Shown here: positions 1 to 9,825 of the stretch, in pieces | How the letters are laid out: every line of letters begins with the position of its first letter | How positions within the stretch are numbered: position 1 is the first letter of the stretch | NCBI RefSeq assembly: GCF_003696315.1 | Contig: NZ_RFFN01000001.1 | Span: 772,568-836,567, forward strand | Source: Pseudomonas songnenensis | GTDB taxonomy: Bacteria > Pseudomonadota > Gammaproteobacteria > Pseudomonadales > Pseudomonadaceae | Reading direction: 5' to 3' | Length of the DNA stretch: 64,000 bases | The notes under the pieces: model-generated | The model's input: the letters and a program-made list of their open reading frames with translations, nothing else | What the model was told of the DNA's origin: nothing | Database searches by the model: none | Translations under genes and position numbers: made by a program

Positions 1-33
1 CCCGAAGGTATGACCGAAGAAGACGAAGACTGA
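1..33 (+). CDS. nirT: NirT C-terminal end (partial)
   Basis: Only the last ten codons, PEGMTEEDED followed by TGA, lie in the window. The identity rests on position: in P. stutzeri the tetrahaem cytochrome NirT gene lies directly upstream of nirB in the nirSTB arrangement. The acidic tail itself is not diagnostic. The following gene starts 49 bp downstream, consistent with one transcript. Confidence 0.55.
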   Translation, partial: PEGMTEEDED

Positions 34-82
34 CCTACGGTCCTGGCGGGCCAGCCACACCATCGATGATGAGGAACCGATT

Positions 83-958
83 ATGAAAAAGACTCTGATC
101 GCCAGTGCAGTGGGGGCGGTAATCGCCTTCGGTGCACAGAGTGCTATGGCCGCCGCGCCTGCCGACTGGAATTCGGTGGCTGCGACCGATGTCACCCTGT
201 TCTACCCGGGCGTATCGCCGGTGGAATGGATCACCAAGGGTACCGAGCACGGCGGTGCGCGCGCCCTGAAGAAAGGCGAGACCTGTGCGGGCTGCCACTC
301 CGAGGAAGCCGGTGACATGGGTGCCAAGATGGCCAGCGGCAAGAAGCTCGAGCCCAGCCCGATCGCCGGCAAGGCGCCGTTCATCAATGCCAAGGTCCAG
401 GCCGCCAATGACGGCGAGAACCTCTACCTGCGCTTCACCTGGAAGCAGCCGGCTGCCTCCGGCGCAGCGCCGATGGACGCCGATAACCCGGTGAAGATCG
501 CCTACATGCTCGAAGGCGGCTCCAAGGTCGAGCTGGCCGAGGCGGGCGGCTGCTGGGGGAGCTGCCATGGCGATGCGCGCACCATGCCCGGTGCCGCGGA
601 CACCAAGACCAAGTACGTCAAGGACGGTTCGCTGGCCAACGGCGTGTACTACGACCTGAACCAGTGGCGCAGCGGCGAGAACAAGGCCTTCGATGGCTAC
701 GTCGCTACCGAGCGGGTGATGGAAGGTGGTCAGGCGCTGGTCGATGCCCAGGGGCAGCTCGACGGGGATACCTGGTCCGTGGTGTTCACCCGCAAGTTCG
801 CCGGCGGCGAAGGCGACGTGACGCTGGCTCCGGGCAACCTCTACAACTTCGGCTTTGCCATCCACGATGACAGTGCCACTGGTCGCTACCACCACGTGTC
901 GCTCGGCTACACGCTGGGTATCGACGCCCAGGGCGACATCACTGCCGCCAAGCAGTAA
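83..958 (+). CDS. nirB: NirB, periplasmic dihaem cytochrome c-552
   Basis: A 291-residue secreted cytochrome with a typical signal peptide (residues 1-23, cut after AMA). It contains one classical haem c motif, CAGCH at residues 68-72. A second site, CWGSCH at 157-162, has three residues between the cysteines instead of two. The rest resembles the ethylbenzene-dehydrogenase/cytochrome c-552 haem-binding fold. In P. stutzeri NirB lies between NirT and NirM and is thought to carry electrons in nitrite respiration. The function is known from the family; the haem sites are seen in the sequence. The ATG is preceded by GAGGAA. It is probably cotranscribed with nirS and nirT upstream. Confidence 0.9.
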   Translation: MKKTLIASAVGAVIAFGAQSAMAAAPADWNSVAATDVTLFYPGVSPVEWITKGTEHGGARALKKGETCAGCHSEEAGDMGAKMASGKKLEPSPIAGKAPFINAKVQAANDGENLYLRFTWKQPAASGAAPMDADNPVKIAYMLEGGSKVELAEAGGCWGSCHGDARTMPGAADTKTKYVKDGSLANGVYYDLNQWRSGENKAFDGYVATERVMEGGQALVDAQGQLDGDTWSVVFTRKFAGGEGDVTLAPGNLYNFGFAIHDDSATGRYHHVSLGYTLGIDAQGDITAAKQ

Positions 959-974
959 CCAGGCGAGAGGCAAC

Positions 975-995
975 GGGCCGGCATGATGCCGGCCC
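975..995 (+). terminator. GC-rich stem-loop after nirB
   Basis: GGGCCGGC and GCCGGCCC flank a five-base loop, giving a very stable hairpin 16 bp after the nirB stop. There is no T-run, so it is more likely an mRNA processing or attenuation structure than a full intrinsic terminator. It separates nirSTB from nirM. Confidence 0.45.
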
Positions 996-1051
996 TGTGC
1001 GTTCCGGCCGCCGACCAACGGCAGGCAGCGGCAGCGCGCCGGAGGAACGAT

Positions 1052-1065
1052 TTGATTGCAGTCAA
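1052..1065 (+). promoter_or_regulatory. FNR/DNR-type box upstream of nirM
   Basis: TTGATTGCAGTCAA matches the FNR-family consensus TTGAT-N4-ATCAA with one mismatch. It lies about 211 bp before nirM, after the nirB hairpin, so nirMCFDLGH may have its own anaerobic/NO-responsive promoter with a long leader. DnrD or DnrS, encoded nearby, are candidate binders (inference). Confidence 0.65.
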
Positions 1066-1180
1066 GGAAGCGCTGCAGCGGCTCATTCATCCTGAGCTTG
1101 CCCGCACCGGTTGCGACGCAGCCGTTTGAGGTCCGGAACCCACAAACAATGACCAAGGACAAAAGGTTGCCTAGCACAAG

Positions 1181-1235
1181 CGGTAAATTTACCGTGCACT
1201 TGCTCAGTGCGTTTTTGCTGAGCACCCTTTGGGTG
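1181..1235 (+). other. Palindrome and overlapping hairpins in nirM leader
   Basis: CGGTAAATTTACCG (1181-1194) is a perfect palindrome. TGCTCAG (1201-1207) pairs with CTGAGCA (1218-1224), and CACCC (1223-1227) pairs with GGGTG (1231-1235). The last two stems share two bases, so they compete slightly. All lie in the 5' leader of nirM. No function is known to me. Confidence 0.4.
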
Positions 1236-1276
1236 GGCGGTAACGTTCACCCCTTTAGCCTTGAGGAATAGTTCTA

Positions 1277-1591
1277 ATGAAGAAAATCCTTATCCCGATG
1301 CTCGCCCTTGGTGGCGCGCTGACCCTGCAGCCGGCCCTGGCTCAGGACGGTGAAGCGCTGTTCAAGAGCAAGCCCTGCGCGGCCTGCCACAGCGTCGACA
1401 CCAAGATGGTTGGCCCGGCTCTGAAAGAAGTCGCAGCCAAGAACGCGGGCGTCGAAGGCGCCGCCGACACCCTGGCCCAGCACATCAAGAATGGCAGCCA
1501 AGGCGTTTGGGGTCCGATCCCGATGCCGCCAAACCCAGTTACCGAAGAGGAAGCCAAGACCCTCGCCGAGTGGGTTCTTAGCCTCAAGTAA
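1277..1591 (+). CDS. nirM: NirM, cytochrome c-551
   Basis: A 104-residue precursor with a signal peptide (about residues 1-22, ending ALA) and a single haem motif CAACH. The C-terminal part carries MPPNP, which holds the methionine axial ligand typical of class I cytochromes c8. NirM is the periplasmic electron donor to cytochrome cd1 nitrite reductase NirS. Length and motif order are those of Pseudomonas c-551. It is followed 18 bp later by nirC and heads the haem d1 genes in this window. The start ATG is preceded by TTGAGGAA. Confidence 0.95.
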   Translation: MKKILIPMLALGGALTLQPALAQDGEALFKSKPCAACHSVDTKMVGPALKEVAAKNAGVEGAADTLAQHIKNGSQGVWGPIPMPPNPVTEEEAKTLAEWVLSLK

Positions 1592-1609
1592 GTCGCCCCG
1601 GAGGACGCC

Positions 1610-1951
1610 ATGACAGTTGCCCGACACGCCGTTTCACGTCTGGGGCTGGCCCTGGCGTCCTTTCTCCTGATTCCTCTTTCCCTGGCCGCAGCGCCCGCTG
1701 CCGAGCGCCAGGCGAAGCTCGACCATCTGTTACTTCAGGACTGTGGCTCCTGCCATGGCCTGCGCATGACTGGCGGCCTCGGCCCCGCGCTGACCCGCGA
1801 GGCGCTCGCCGGCAAACCCCGTGACAGCCTGATCGCTACCGTTACCCACGGCCGCCCCGGCACCGCCATGCCTGGCTGGAATGCGCTGCTCGACGAGCAG
1901 GACATCGCCTGGCTGGTCGACCGCCTTCTCGAAGGATATCCCAAACCATGA
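1610..1951 (+). CDS. nirC: NirC, periplasmic c-type cytochrome for NirS maturation
   Basis: A 113-residue secreted monohaem cytochrome with a signal peptide (roughly residues 1-27), haem motif CGSCH near residue 46 and a methionine in GTAMPGW as likely axial ligand. NirC is encoded between nirM and nirF in pseudomonads and takes part in haem d1 maturation or insertion into NirS, although electron donation to NirS has also been reported. The stop overlaps the nirF start as ATGA, indicating translational coupling. Confidence 0.92.
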   Translation: MTVARHAVSRLGLALASFLLIPLSLAAAPAAERQAKLDHLLLQDCGSCHGLRMTGGLGPALTREALAGKPRDSLIATVTHGRPGTAMPGWNALLDEQDIAWLVDRLLEGYPKP

Positions 1952-3123
1952 TTCGTCCTTTCCTGCTGCTGGCTGCGGCCGGCCTGCTTGCGGCCTGCGC
2001 ACAGCAACCGCTGCGCGGTACCGGTGACCTGGGCGTGGTGGTGGAACGCGCCACCGGCAGCCTGCAGATCATCGAGAGCACCAACCAGAGCCAGCTGGCC
2101 CGTGTCGACGGACTGGGCGATCTGTCCCACGCCTCGGTGGTGTTCTCCCGTGATCAGCGTTACGCCTACGTGTTCGGCCGCGATGGCGGGCTGACCAAGG
2201 TCGACCTGCTGCGCCAGCGCATCGATCGCCGGGTGATCCAGGGTGGCAACAGCATCGGCGGCGCAATCAGTCAGGACGGCACGCTGATCGCGGTCGGCAA
2301 CTACGAGCCGGGCGGGGTCAAGGTGTTCGACGCCAATACCCTGGAGCTGGTGGCCGACATTCCCGCCACGCCGCTGGCCGATGGCAGCCGCAATGCCCGC
2401 GTCGTCGGCGTGATCGACGTACCCGGTCGGCGCTTCATCTACAGCCTGTTCGACACCGACGAAACCTGGCTGCTGGATTTCAGCCAGGGCAACGAGCCGC
2501 AGATCACCCGTTTCGAGGGTATCGGCCGCCAGCCCTACGATGCCCTGCTGACGCCGGAGGGCCGCTACTACATCGCCGGCCTGTTCGGCGAGGATGGCAT
2601 GGCCAAGATCGACCTCTGGCATCCCGAGCGGGGCGTCGAGCGCATTCTCGATGGCTACGGTCGCGGCCAGCAGAAACTGCCGGTGTACAAGATGCCGCAT
2701 CTGGAAGGCTGGACCGTGGCCGGCAACCAGACCTTCGTGCCCGCGGTCGGCCAGCACCGGGTGCTGGTGATGGACTCGCAGAATTGGCAGCAGACCGCGG
2801 CCATCGATGTTGCCGGTCAGCCGATCTTCGTCATGGCGCGACCGGACGCGCGGCAGATCTGGGTCAACTTCGCCCATCCCGACAACGGCAAGGTGCAGGT
2901 CATCGACAGCGAGACCCACGAGATCATCGCCGATCTGGAACCGGGCCCGGCCGTGCTGCACATGGAGTTCACCGCCCGCGGCGACCAGCTCTGGCTGTCG
3001 GTGCGCGATGGCGAGGAAATCCAGGTCTGGGATCCCTATACCCTGAAGCTGCTCAAGCGACTGCCGGCGCACAGTCCGAGCGGCATCTTCTTCAGCAGCC
3101 GCGCCCACGAGACGGGGTTGTGA
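1948..3123 (+). CDS. nirF: NirF, haem d1 biosynthesis lipoprotein
   Basis: A 391-residue protein with a lipoprotein signal (LAAC, acylated Cys17) followed by a beta-propeller resembling the d1 domain of NirS. NirF is required for a late step of haem d1 synthesis in the periplasm and is proposed to oxidise a dihydro-haem d1 intermediate. It begins inside the nirC stop codon and is followed one base later by nirD. Length and lipobox agree with Pseudomonas NirF. Confidence 0.95.
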   Translation: MIRPFLLLAAAGLLAACAQQPLRGTGDLGVVVERATGSLQIIESTNQSQLARVDGLGDLSHASVVFSRDQRYAYVFGRDGGLTKVDLLRQRIDRRVIQGGNSIGGAISQDGTLIAVGNYEPGGVKVFDANTLELVADIPATPLADGSRNARVVGVIDVPGRRFIYSLFDTDETWLLDFSQGNEPQITRFEGIGRQPYDALLTPEGRYYIAGLFGEDGMAKIDLWHPERGVERILDGYGRGQQKLPVYKMPHLEGWTVAGNQTFVPAVGQHRVLVMDSQNWQQTAAIDVAGQPIFVMARPDARQIWVNFAHPDNGKVQVIDSETHEIIADLEPGPAVLHMEFTARGDQLWLSVRDGEEIQVWDPYTLKLLKRLPAHSPSGIFFSSRAHETGL

Positions 3124-3124
3124 C

Positions 3125-3583
3125 ATGCATATCGACGCACTCAGCCGCCGCCTGATCGACCGCTACCAGCATGGCATGCCGCTGTGTGCCGAACCCTACC
3201 GCGCTATGGCCGAAGAGCTTGGCTGTAGCGAGGACGAGGTGCTCGCCTGTCTTGGACAGCTGCAGGAGGGCGGTGGCCTGTCGCGCATCGGCCCGGTGTT
3301 CGAACACAGCCGTGCCGGCGCCAGCACCCTGGTCGCGCTGGCCGTGCCCGAGGCGCGCCTGGAGCAGGTTGCAGCGCGCATCAACGGCTTTCCCGAGGTC
3401 AATCACAACTACCTGCGCGAGCATCGCTACAACCTCTGGTTCGTGCTGACCGGGCCGGATCGCCCGCACATCGACCGGCTGCTGGCCGAGATCGAAGCCG
3501 ACACCGGGCTCACCCCGCTCGACCTGCCGATGCTGCACGCCTTTCGTATCGACCTTGGCTTTCCGCTGGGAGACCCGTCATGA
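3125..3583 (+). CDS. nirD: NirD, sirohaem decarboxylase subunit
   Basis: A 152-residue AsnC/Lrp-fold protein and the first of four homologous genes nirD-L-G-H. Together they decarboxylate sirohaem to 12,18-didecarboxysirohaem in haem d1 synthesis, in the cytoplasm. All four share an RxHGMPL/QHGLPL-type start, a winged-helix segment and an H-N-Y-x-R motif ([16 protein letters not shown] here) that supplies active-site histidines. The family also includes transcriptional regulators, but operon context decides the role. The stop overlaps nirL by four bases. Confidence 0.93.
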   Translation: MHIDALSRRLIDRYQHGMPLCAEPYRAMAEELGCSEDEVLACLGQLQEGGGLSRIGPVFEHSRAGASTLVALAVPEARLEQVAARINGFPEVNHNYLREHRYNLWFVLTGPDRPHIDRLLAEIEADTGLTPLDLPMLHAFRIDLGFPLGDPS

Positions 3584-4092
3584 CCGGTTGCCTCAACGAC
3601 CTGCAGGCGCTACAGCTGCGTCGGCTGCTCGAGGGCGGCCTGCCGCTGGCTGCACGCCCGTATCAGCGACTCGCCGAGCAGATCGGCAGCGTCGAGGAGC
3701 GCGTGCTGGAGCAGATCCAGCGCTGGCAGGAGGAAGGACTGTTCCGTCGCGTCGGCCTGGTACTCAAGCATCGCGCGCTGGGTTTTCGCGCCAACGCCAT
3801 GCTGGTGATGGATATCCCGGATGCGCAGGTCGAGGAGGTCGGGCGGCGCCTTGGCCAGGCGGCCGGGGTCAATCTCTGTTATCAGCGCCCGCGGCGTTTG
3901 CCGCATTGGCCCTACAACCTGTTCTGCATGGTGCATGGGCGCGAGCGCGAGCAGGTCTGCCAGCTGATCGGGCGCCTGCTGGCCGACAACGGCCTGAGCA
4001 ATGTGCCGCACCAGCTGCTGTTCAGCACGCGGGCGTTCAAGCAGTGCGGCGGTCGCTTTGCACCACCGTTGGTGGAGACCGCCAATGGATGA
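3580..4092 (+). CDS. nirL: NirL, sirohaem decarboxylase subunit
   Basis: A 170-residue AsnC-like paralogue of NirD. It has the variant core [21 protein letters not shown], in which the H-N-Y of NirD/NirG is replaced by the C-Y-x-R-P-R form shared with NirH. This alternation (D/G versus L/H types) fits the heteromeric NirDLGH decarboxylase. It overlaps nirD by four bases and nirG by eight, so the set is translationally coupled. Confidence 0.92.
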   Translation: MTGCLNDLQALQLRRLLEGGLPLAARPYQRLAEQIGSVEERVLEQIQRWQEEGLFRRVGLVLKHRALGFRANAMLVMDIPDAQVEEVGRRLGQAAGVNLCYQRPRRLPHWPYNLFCMVHGREREQVCQLIGRLLADNGLSNVPHQLLFSTRAFKQCGGRFAPPLVETANG

Positions 4093-4528
4093 GCTCGACC
4101 GCCAATTGATCAATCGCCTGCAACACGGCCTGCCGCTGGTGCGTCATCCCTGGGAAGCCCTTGCCGAGGAGCTTGGCAGCACGTCCGAGGCCCTGCGCGA
4201 GCGGGTTCAGGCCTTGCTCGAGGATGGCACGCTGACCCGCTTCGGACCGATGTTCGATATCGACCGTCTCGGCGGTGCCTTTACCCTGGCTGCGTTATCC
4301 GTACCCGAGGAGCGCTTCGACGAGGTCGCCGCGCAACTCACGGCGATGCCAGAGGTTGCGCACAACTATCGCCGTGAGCACTGCTGGAACATGTGGTTCG
4401 TGCTCGGCTGCGAAACCCCGCAGGGCATTGCCGAGAGCATTGCGCGCATCGAGGCCGAAACCGGCCTGGCGGTGCTGAATCTGCCGAAAGAGGAAACCTT
4501 CCATGTCGGTTTGCACTTCCCCGTCTGA
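4085..4528 (+). CDS. nirG: NirG, sirohaem decarboxylase subunit
   Basis: A 147-residue NirD-type paralogue starting [18 protein letters not shown], with the conserved [15 protein letters not shown] segment. The ATG at 4085 overlaps the nirL stop and gives the length expected of the family; an upstream in-frame extension to 4001 would lie inside nirL and is rejected. It works with NirD, NirL and NirH on sirohaem in the haem d1 pathway. Confidence 0.92.
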   Translation: MDELDRQLINRLQHGLPLVRHPWEALAEELGSTSEALRERVQALLEDGTLTRFGPMFDIDRLGGAFTLAALSVPEERFDEVAAQLTAMPEVAHNYRREHCWNMWFVLGCETPQGIAESIARIEAETGLAVLNLPKEETFHVGLHFPV

Positions 4529-5009
4529 TGAAGGCCTGACCCGCCGCCTGATCGAGCTGACCGAGGCCGGATTGCCGCTGGTGGCCGATCCGTGGGCCTG
4601 GCTTGCCGAGGAGCTGGGGATCGATGTCGACGAGACGCTGGCGCTGCTGCAGCGCCTGCAGGCCGCTGGCGCGATCCGGCGGATTGCAGCGATACCCAAC
4701 CACTACCGCCTCGGCTATCGGCACAACGGCATGACCGTGTGGGACGTCGATGATGGCGAAATCGCGCGCCTGGGGGCGCTGATCGGTGCGCAGCCCTTCG
4801 TCAGCCATTGCTATCGCCGCCCGCGCCAGGAAGGCTGGCCGTACAACCTGTTCGCCATGGTGCACGGGCGCGACGCCAGTGATATCGAGGCCTACCGCAA
4901 CCAGATCCGCGCGTTGCTGGGCAGTGCCTGCCGGGCGAACGAGATGCTGGTATCCAGCCGCATCCTGAAGAAGACCGGCCTGCGCCTGGCGGGCCAGCGC
5001 CGGGCCTGA
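4503..5009 (+). CDS. nirH: NirH, sirohaem decarboxylase subunit
   Basis: A 168-residue NirL-type paralogue (HCYRRPRQEGWPYNLFAMVHG core) and the last gene of the haem d1 run. It overlaps nirG by 26 bases. The haem d1 genes nirJ, nirE and nirN are not in the window, in line with their separate location in P. stutzeri. The 250 bp that follow contain the norCB promoter. Confidence 0.92.
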   Translation: MSVCTSPSDEGLTRRLIELTEAGLPLVADPWAWLAEELGIDVDETLALLQRLQAAGAIRRIAAIPNHYRLGYRHNGMTVWDVDDGEIARLGALIGAQPFVSHCYRRPRQEGWPYNLFAMVHGRDASDIEAYRNQIRALLGSACRANEMLVSSRILKKTGLRLAGQRRA

Positions 5010-5188
5010 TTGCCGTCAGCCGCCCGGCTGCACTTGCGCGCCCTGGTGTGGGTGCCGATAAAACCCATCGCAGCAGCGGAAAAGGGGCCGGTGCAAACCG
5101 CCCGGAACGCTGCAGCCCTTGCCCTGCAAGGCTTTGCGCCCTCCCTTCCATCCCCTCATAAAGCCCTACTGCCACGTTCGGGTTTTTC

Positions 5189-5202
5189 TTGATTGCCATC
5201 AA
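5189..5202 (+). promoter_or_regulatory. FNR/DNR box of norCB
   Basis: TTGATTGCCATCAA has perfect TTGAT and ATCAA half-sites. It ends 57 bp before the norC ATG, a distance that suits activation by an FNR-family regulator at about -41.5. The norCB genes are NO-induced through DNR in pseudomonads; assignment of DnrD as the regulator is inference. Confidence 0.85.
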
Positions 5203-5259
5203 GCAGGTTTCGATAGGCGCCTTCTTAAACTGGCCACGCCAAGCCATGAGGAGGCGACC

Positions 5260-7166
<1,907 letters not shown>

Positions 7167-7188
7167 GACGAGTTGCAATGAGTATCGA

Positions 7189-7224
7189 CGGCCCGGCTGG
7201 TAACAGCGGGCCGTTTTGCTTTTT
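7189..7224 (+). terminator. Intrinsic terminator between norB and norD
   Basis: CGGCCCG (7189-7195) pairs with CGGGCCG (7207-7213), followed by TTTTGCTTTTT. It lies between norB and norD and should end most norCB transcripts, leaving norD to readthrough or its own promoter. Confidence 0.85.
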
Positions 7225-7248
7225 CAGTGCCAGTACGGAGTAACCGCC

Positions 7249-9090
7249 ATGGCCTTTACCATCGAAGTGGAAGAGTGGGTCGGTAGTGTCTGGCACCGCT
7301 TCATCACCCGTCGCGCCAGCCCGGACTTTCCGGAGGCGCGGGTCGATCTGGAAAGCATGCAGCGGCCGCTGTCGCTGCTGTTTCGCGCCATGGGTGGCGC
7401 CAGCGGGGTCGGCGTTGAAGCCGCCAGCGCGCGCGATCTGCTGCTCAGGCGCAACCTGCTGCAACAGGTCGCCGGCACCTGCAAGCAATTGCCGGTAGCC
7501 TGGTGCGACAGCAGCAATCTGCGGCTGCCGCAGAGCCTCGCGGTCTACCCGGAAGCATCGCTGAATCAGGATCTCTATCGCTGGCTGGCGCTGCTTGCCG
7601 CGCAGGCTGGCCCGATGCGCCACTGGGCGCGGGACAACCAGCGCTGGACCCAGGCGATCCTCGAGCAGTTCCCGGCCATGCGTGCGCGTTACCGGCGCCT
7701 GGTCGAAGCCCATCTGCAGTTGCGCCCGGACCAAAGCCAGCTGCCCAAGGCCGAGGCCGCGCTGGAAACGGCGCTGTGCCAGGCCCTGCGCGAGCCGGGT
7801 AGCGTCAGCCAGTTCCCGCGCAGCGAGCGCGCGCCCTGGCCGTTGCCGCTGTGGCTCTATCCGGCAGACAACCTTGGCGAGCCTCAGGCAGCCCAGCGCG
7901 CCGAGGAAGGCGAGGGCAATCTGGAAACCCCACCCGGCGGCGAATCCCGCCAGCGCAAGCGCGCCCGGCGGGTCGATGAAAGCTCGAGCAAGGGCGGCCT
8001 GCTGCTGTTCCGTCTGGAAAACCTGTTCAGCTGGTCCGAGCACATCGAGCTGGATCGCTGCGGCGACGACACCGAGGATCTGGACGCGGCTCGCGTCGCC
8101 GAGGATCTCGACGAGCTGGCCCTGTCGCGTCAGCGCATGCGTCAGGGCGGCGGTCTGAAGCTCGATCTGGACCTGCCGGCCGCGGACTTCGACGATGTGC
8201 CGCTGGGTGAGGGCATCAAGCTGCCCGAGTGGGACTATCGCAAGCAGTGCCTGCAGAAGGATTTCGTCAACCTGCAGCTGATGCTGCCGTGCGGCTCCGA
8301 ACCCAAGCCACTGCCGCTGCATCTGTCGCCGTTGGCGCGGCGCCTGCGCCGGCAGTTCGAGCACCTGCGCAACGACCGCCAGTGGCTGCGTCAGCAACCG
8401 CAGGGTTCGGAGCTGGACATGCAGGCCTGGCTCGATTTTCACGTCGAGCGGCAGAACGGCCAGTGCGCCGAGCGCGGCCTGTTCATGGAGCAGCGGCAGA
8501 ATCGCCGTGACCTGGCCTGCCTGCTGCTGGCCGATCTGTCGATGTCCACCGACGCGCACCTGGACAACGAGCACCGGGTGATCGACGTGGTGATGGACAG
8601 CCTGTTGCTGTTCGGCGAGGCGCTGTCGGCGGTAGGCGATCCGTTCGCCCTGTACGGTTTCTCGTCGCTGCGTCGTCAGCAGGTGCGCATGCAGGAGCTG
8701 AAGAGCTTCCGCCAGCCCTACGGCGACGAAACCCGTGGCCGCATCCAGGCGCTCAAGCCCGGCTACTACACGCGCATGGGCGCCGCCATCCGCCACGCCA
8801 CCGAGCTGCTGGGCAACTGCAAGCAGCGGCGCAAGCTGTTGCTGCTGGTGACCGACGGCAAGCCGAATGACCTGGATCTCTACGAAGGCCGCTACGGTGT
8901 CGAGGACACCCGCCAGGCAGTGATGGAAGCACGCAAGCAGGGCCTGCTGCCGTTCTGCATCACCATCGACCGTGAGGCGGGCGACTACCTGCCGTACATG
9001 TTCGGCGCCAATGGCTACACCCTGATCAAGGAACCGCAGCAACTGCCGTTCCGTCTGCCTCAGCTGTACAAGCAGCTGACCCAGTCGTAA
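7249..9090 (+). CDS. norD: NorD, VWA-domain protein for NO reductase maturation
   Basis: A 613-residue cytoplasmic protein with a C-terminal von Willebrand A domain carrying the metal-site motif DLSMS. The mid region is highly charged (around EESEGEGNLE and RKRARRVDES-like stretches). NorD is needed for assembly or activation of NorCB in denitrifiers and usually acts with the AAA+ ATPase NorQ, which is not in this window. The ATG at 7249 has GGAG ten bases upstream and gives the standard length; the frame open from 7216 would begin inside the terminator. Confidence 0.93.
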   Translation: MAFTIEVEEWVGSVWHRFITRRASPDFPEARVDLESMQRPLSLLFRAMGGASGVGVEAASARDLLLRRNLLQQVAGTCKQLPVAWCDSSNLRLPQSLAVYPEASLNQDLYRWLALLAAQAGPMRHWARDNQRWTQAILEQFPAMRARYRRLVEAHLQLRPDQSQLPKAEAALETALCQALREPGSVSQFPRSERAPWPLPLWLYPADNLGEPQAAQRAEEGEGNLETPPGGESRQRKRARRVDESSSKGGLLLFRLENLFSWSEHIELDRCGDDTEDLDAARVAEDLDELALSRQRMRQGGGLKLDLDLPAADFDDVPLGEGIKLPEWDYRKQCLQKDFVNLQLMLPCGSEPKPLPLHLSPLARRLRRQFEHLRNDRQWLRQQPQGSELDMQAWLDFHVERQNGQCAERGLFMEQRQNRRDLACLLLADLSMSTDAHLDNEHRVIDVVMDSLLLFGEALSAVGDPFALYGFSSLRRQQVRMQELKSFRQPYGDETRGRIQALKPGYYTRMGAAIRHATELLGNCKQRRKLLLLVTDGKPNDLDLYEGRYGVEDTRQAVMEARKQGLLPFCITIDREAGDYLPYMFGANGYTLIKEPQQLPFRLPQLYKQLTQS

Positions 9091-9120
9091 GCGCTGTGCC
9101 ACGGACACGCGACGGTGCAC

Positions 9121-9545
9121 GTAGGGTGGATGTCGCTTTCAGCATCCACCGTGCATACCGCTCGGTGGATGGCCACTCCGTGGATCGGTGAAGCGTGATC
9201 CACCCTACGACCCGACGGGAGTCGGGGAGGGGCAGTAGGCGGGTGGGGTGGCGTGTAGGGTGGATGCCGCTTTTCACCGTGCACACCGTGCGGTGGGTCT
9301 GTGGATCGGTGCGCCGCGATCCACCCTACAACCGCCGAATGTTCGTCGGGCAGGTGGGGGGCGTGTAGGGTGGATGTCGCTTTTCACCGTGCCCACCGTT
9401 CGGTGGGTCTGTGGATCGGTGAGCCGCGATCCACCCTACAACCGACGAATGTTCGTCGGGCAGGTGGGTGGCGTGTAGGGTGGATGTCGCCTTTCACCGT
9501 GCACACCGTTCGGTGGATCGGTGAAGCGTGATCCACCCTACGGGC
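9121..9545. repeat. 110-bp tandem REP-like repeats downstream of norD
   Basis: GTAGGGTGGAT begins at 9121, 9255, 9365 and 9475. The last three are spaced exactly 110 bp apart. Each unit ends in the inverse form ATCCACCCTAC, so a transcript of either strand would fold into long hairpins. The 476-bp gap between norD and dnrP holds these repeats and no credible gene; small ORFs here are products of the repeat. Confidence 0.85.
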
Positions 9546-9566
9546 TATGCCTTGTCGGGAAGGCCG

Positions 9567-9758
9567 TCAGAACAGATAGCGCGGCAACCATACGATCATC
9601 ACCGCGCAGAAGATGCTCAGACCGATGCAGAACCACAGGAAGCGCCGTTGCCGGCGCTCGGGTGCACTGTCGGCATGTGCCGGCAGCGGCATGCCGCAGT
9701 TGCTGCATTCGGCTTCGTTCGGCGGGTTGTCCTGTTGGCAGTACAGGCATCTGGGCAT
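9567..9758 (-). CDS. dnrP: DnrP-like zinc-ribbon membrane protein
   Basis: A 63-residue protein with an N-terminal zinc ribbon (CLYCQQ then CSNCGM, two CxxC knuckles) and one C-terminal transmembrane helix (FLWFCIGLSIFCAVMIVWL). It matches what is annotated as DnrP next to the DNR regulator in pseudomonads; its biochemical role is not known to me. The ATG at 9758 is preceded by AGAGGAAA and by a perfect FNR/DNR box, so it is probably expressed under denitrifying conditions. It lies downstream of dnrD on the same strand. Confidence 0.75.
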   Translation of the reverse strand: MPRCLYCQQDNPPNEAECSNCGMPLPAHADSAPERRQRRFLWFCIGLSIFCAVMIVWLPRYLF

Positions 9759-9810
9759 GGCGGTTTCCTCTTGGTCGGTAGAGTCTGACACGGCGGGAAA
9801 ACCGCGGGCT

Positions 9811-9824
9811 TTGATGACAATCAA
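9811..9824 (-). promoter_or_regulatory. FNR/DNR box of dnrP
   Basis: TTGATGACAATCAA has perfect half-sites. It lies between the dnrD stop (9826) and the dnrP start (9758), at the distance expected for a class II activator site. This suggests dnrP has its own promoter rather than relying on readthrough from dnrD. Confidence 0.8.
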
Positions 9825-9825
9825 C

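Noticed and set aside
1056..1271. 71-codon frame in the nirB-nirM gap
   Set aside because: It begins inside the FNR/DNR box and covers the hairpins of the nirM leader; no ribosome site and no family resemblance.
9026..9531. Several 70-86-codon frames in the 110-bp repeats
   Set aside because: They follow repeat copies, overlap each other on both strands, and have no ribosome sites or gene-like composition.
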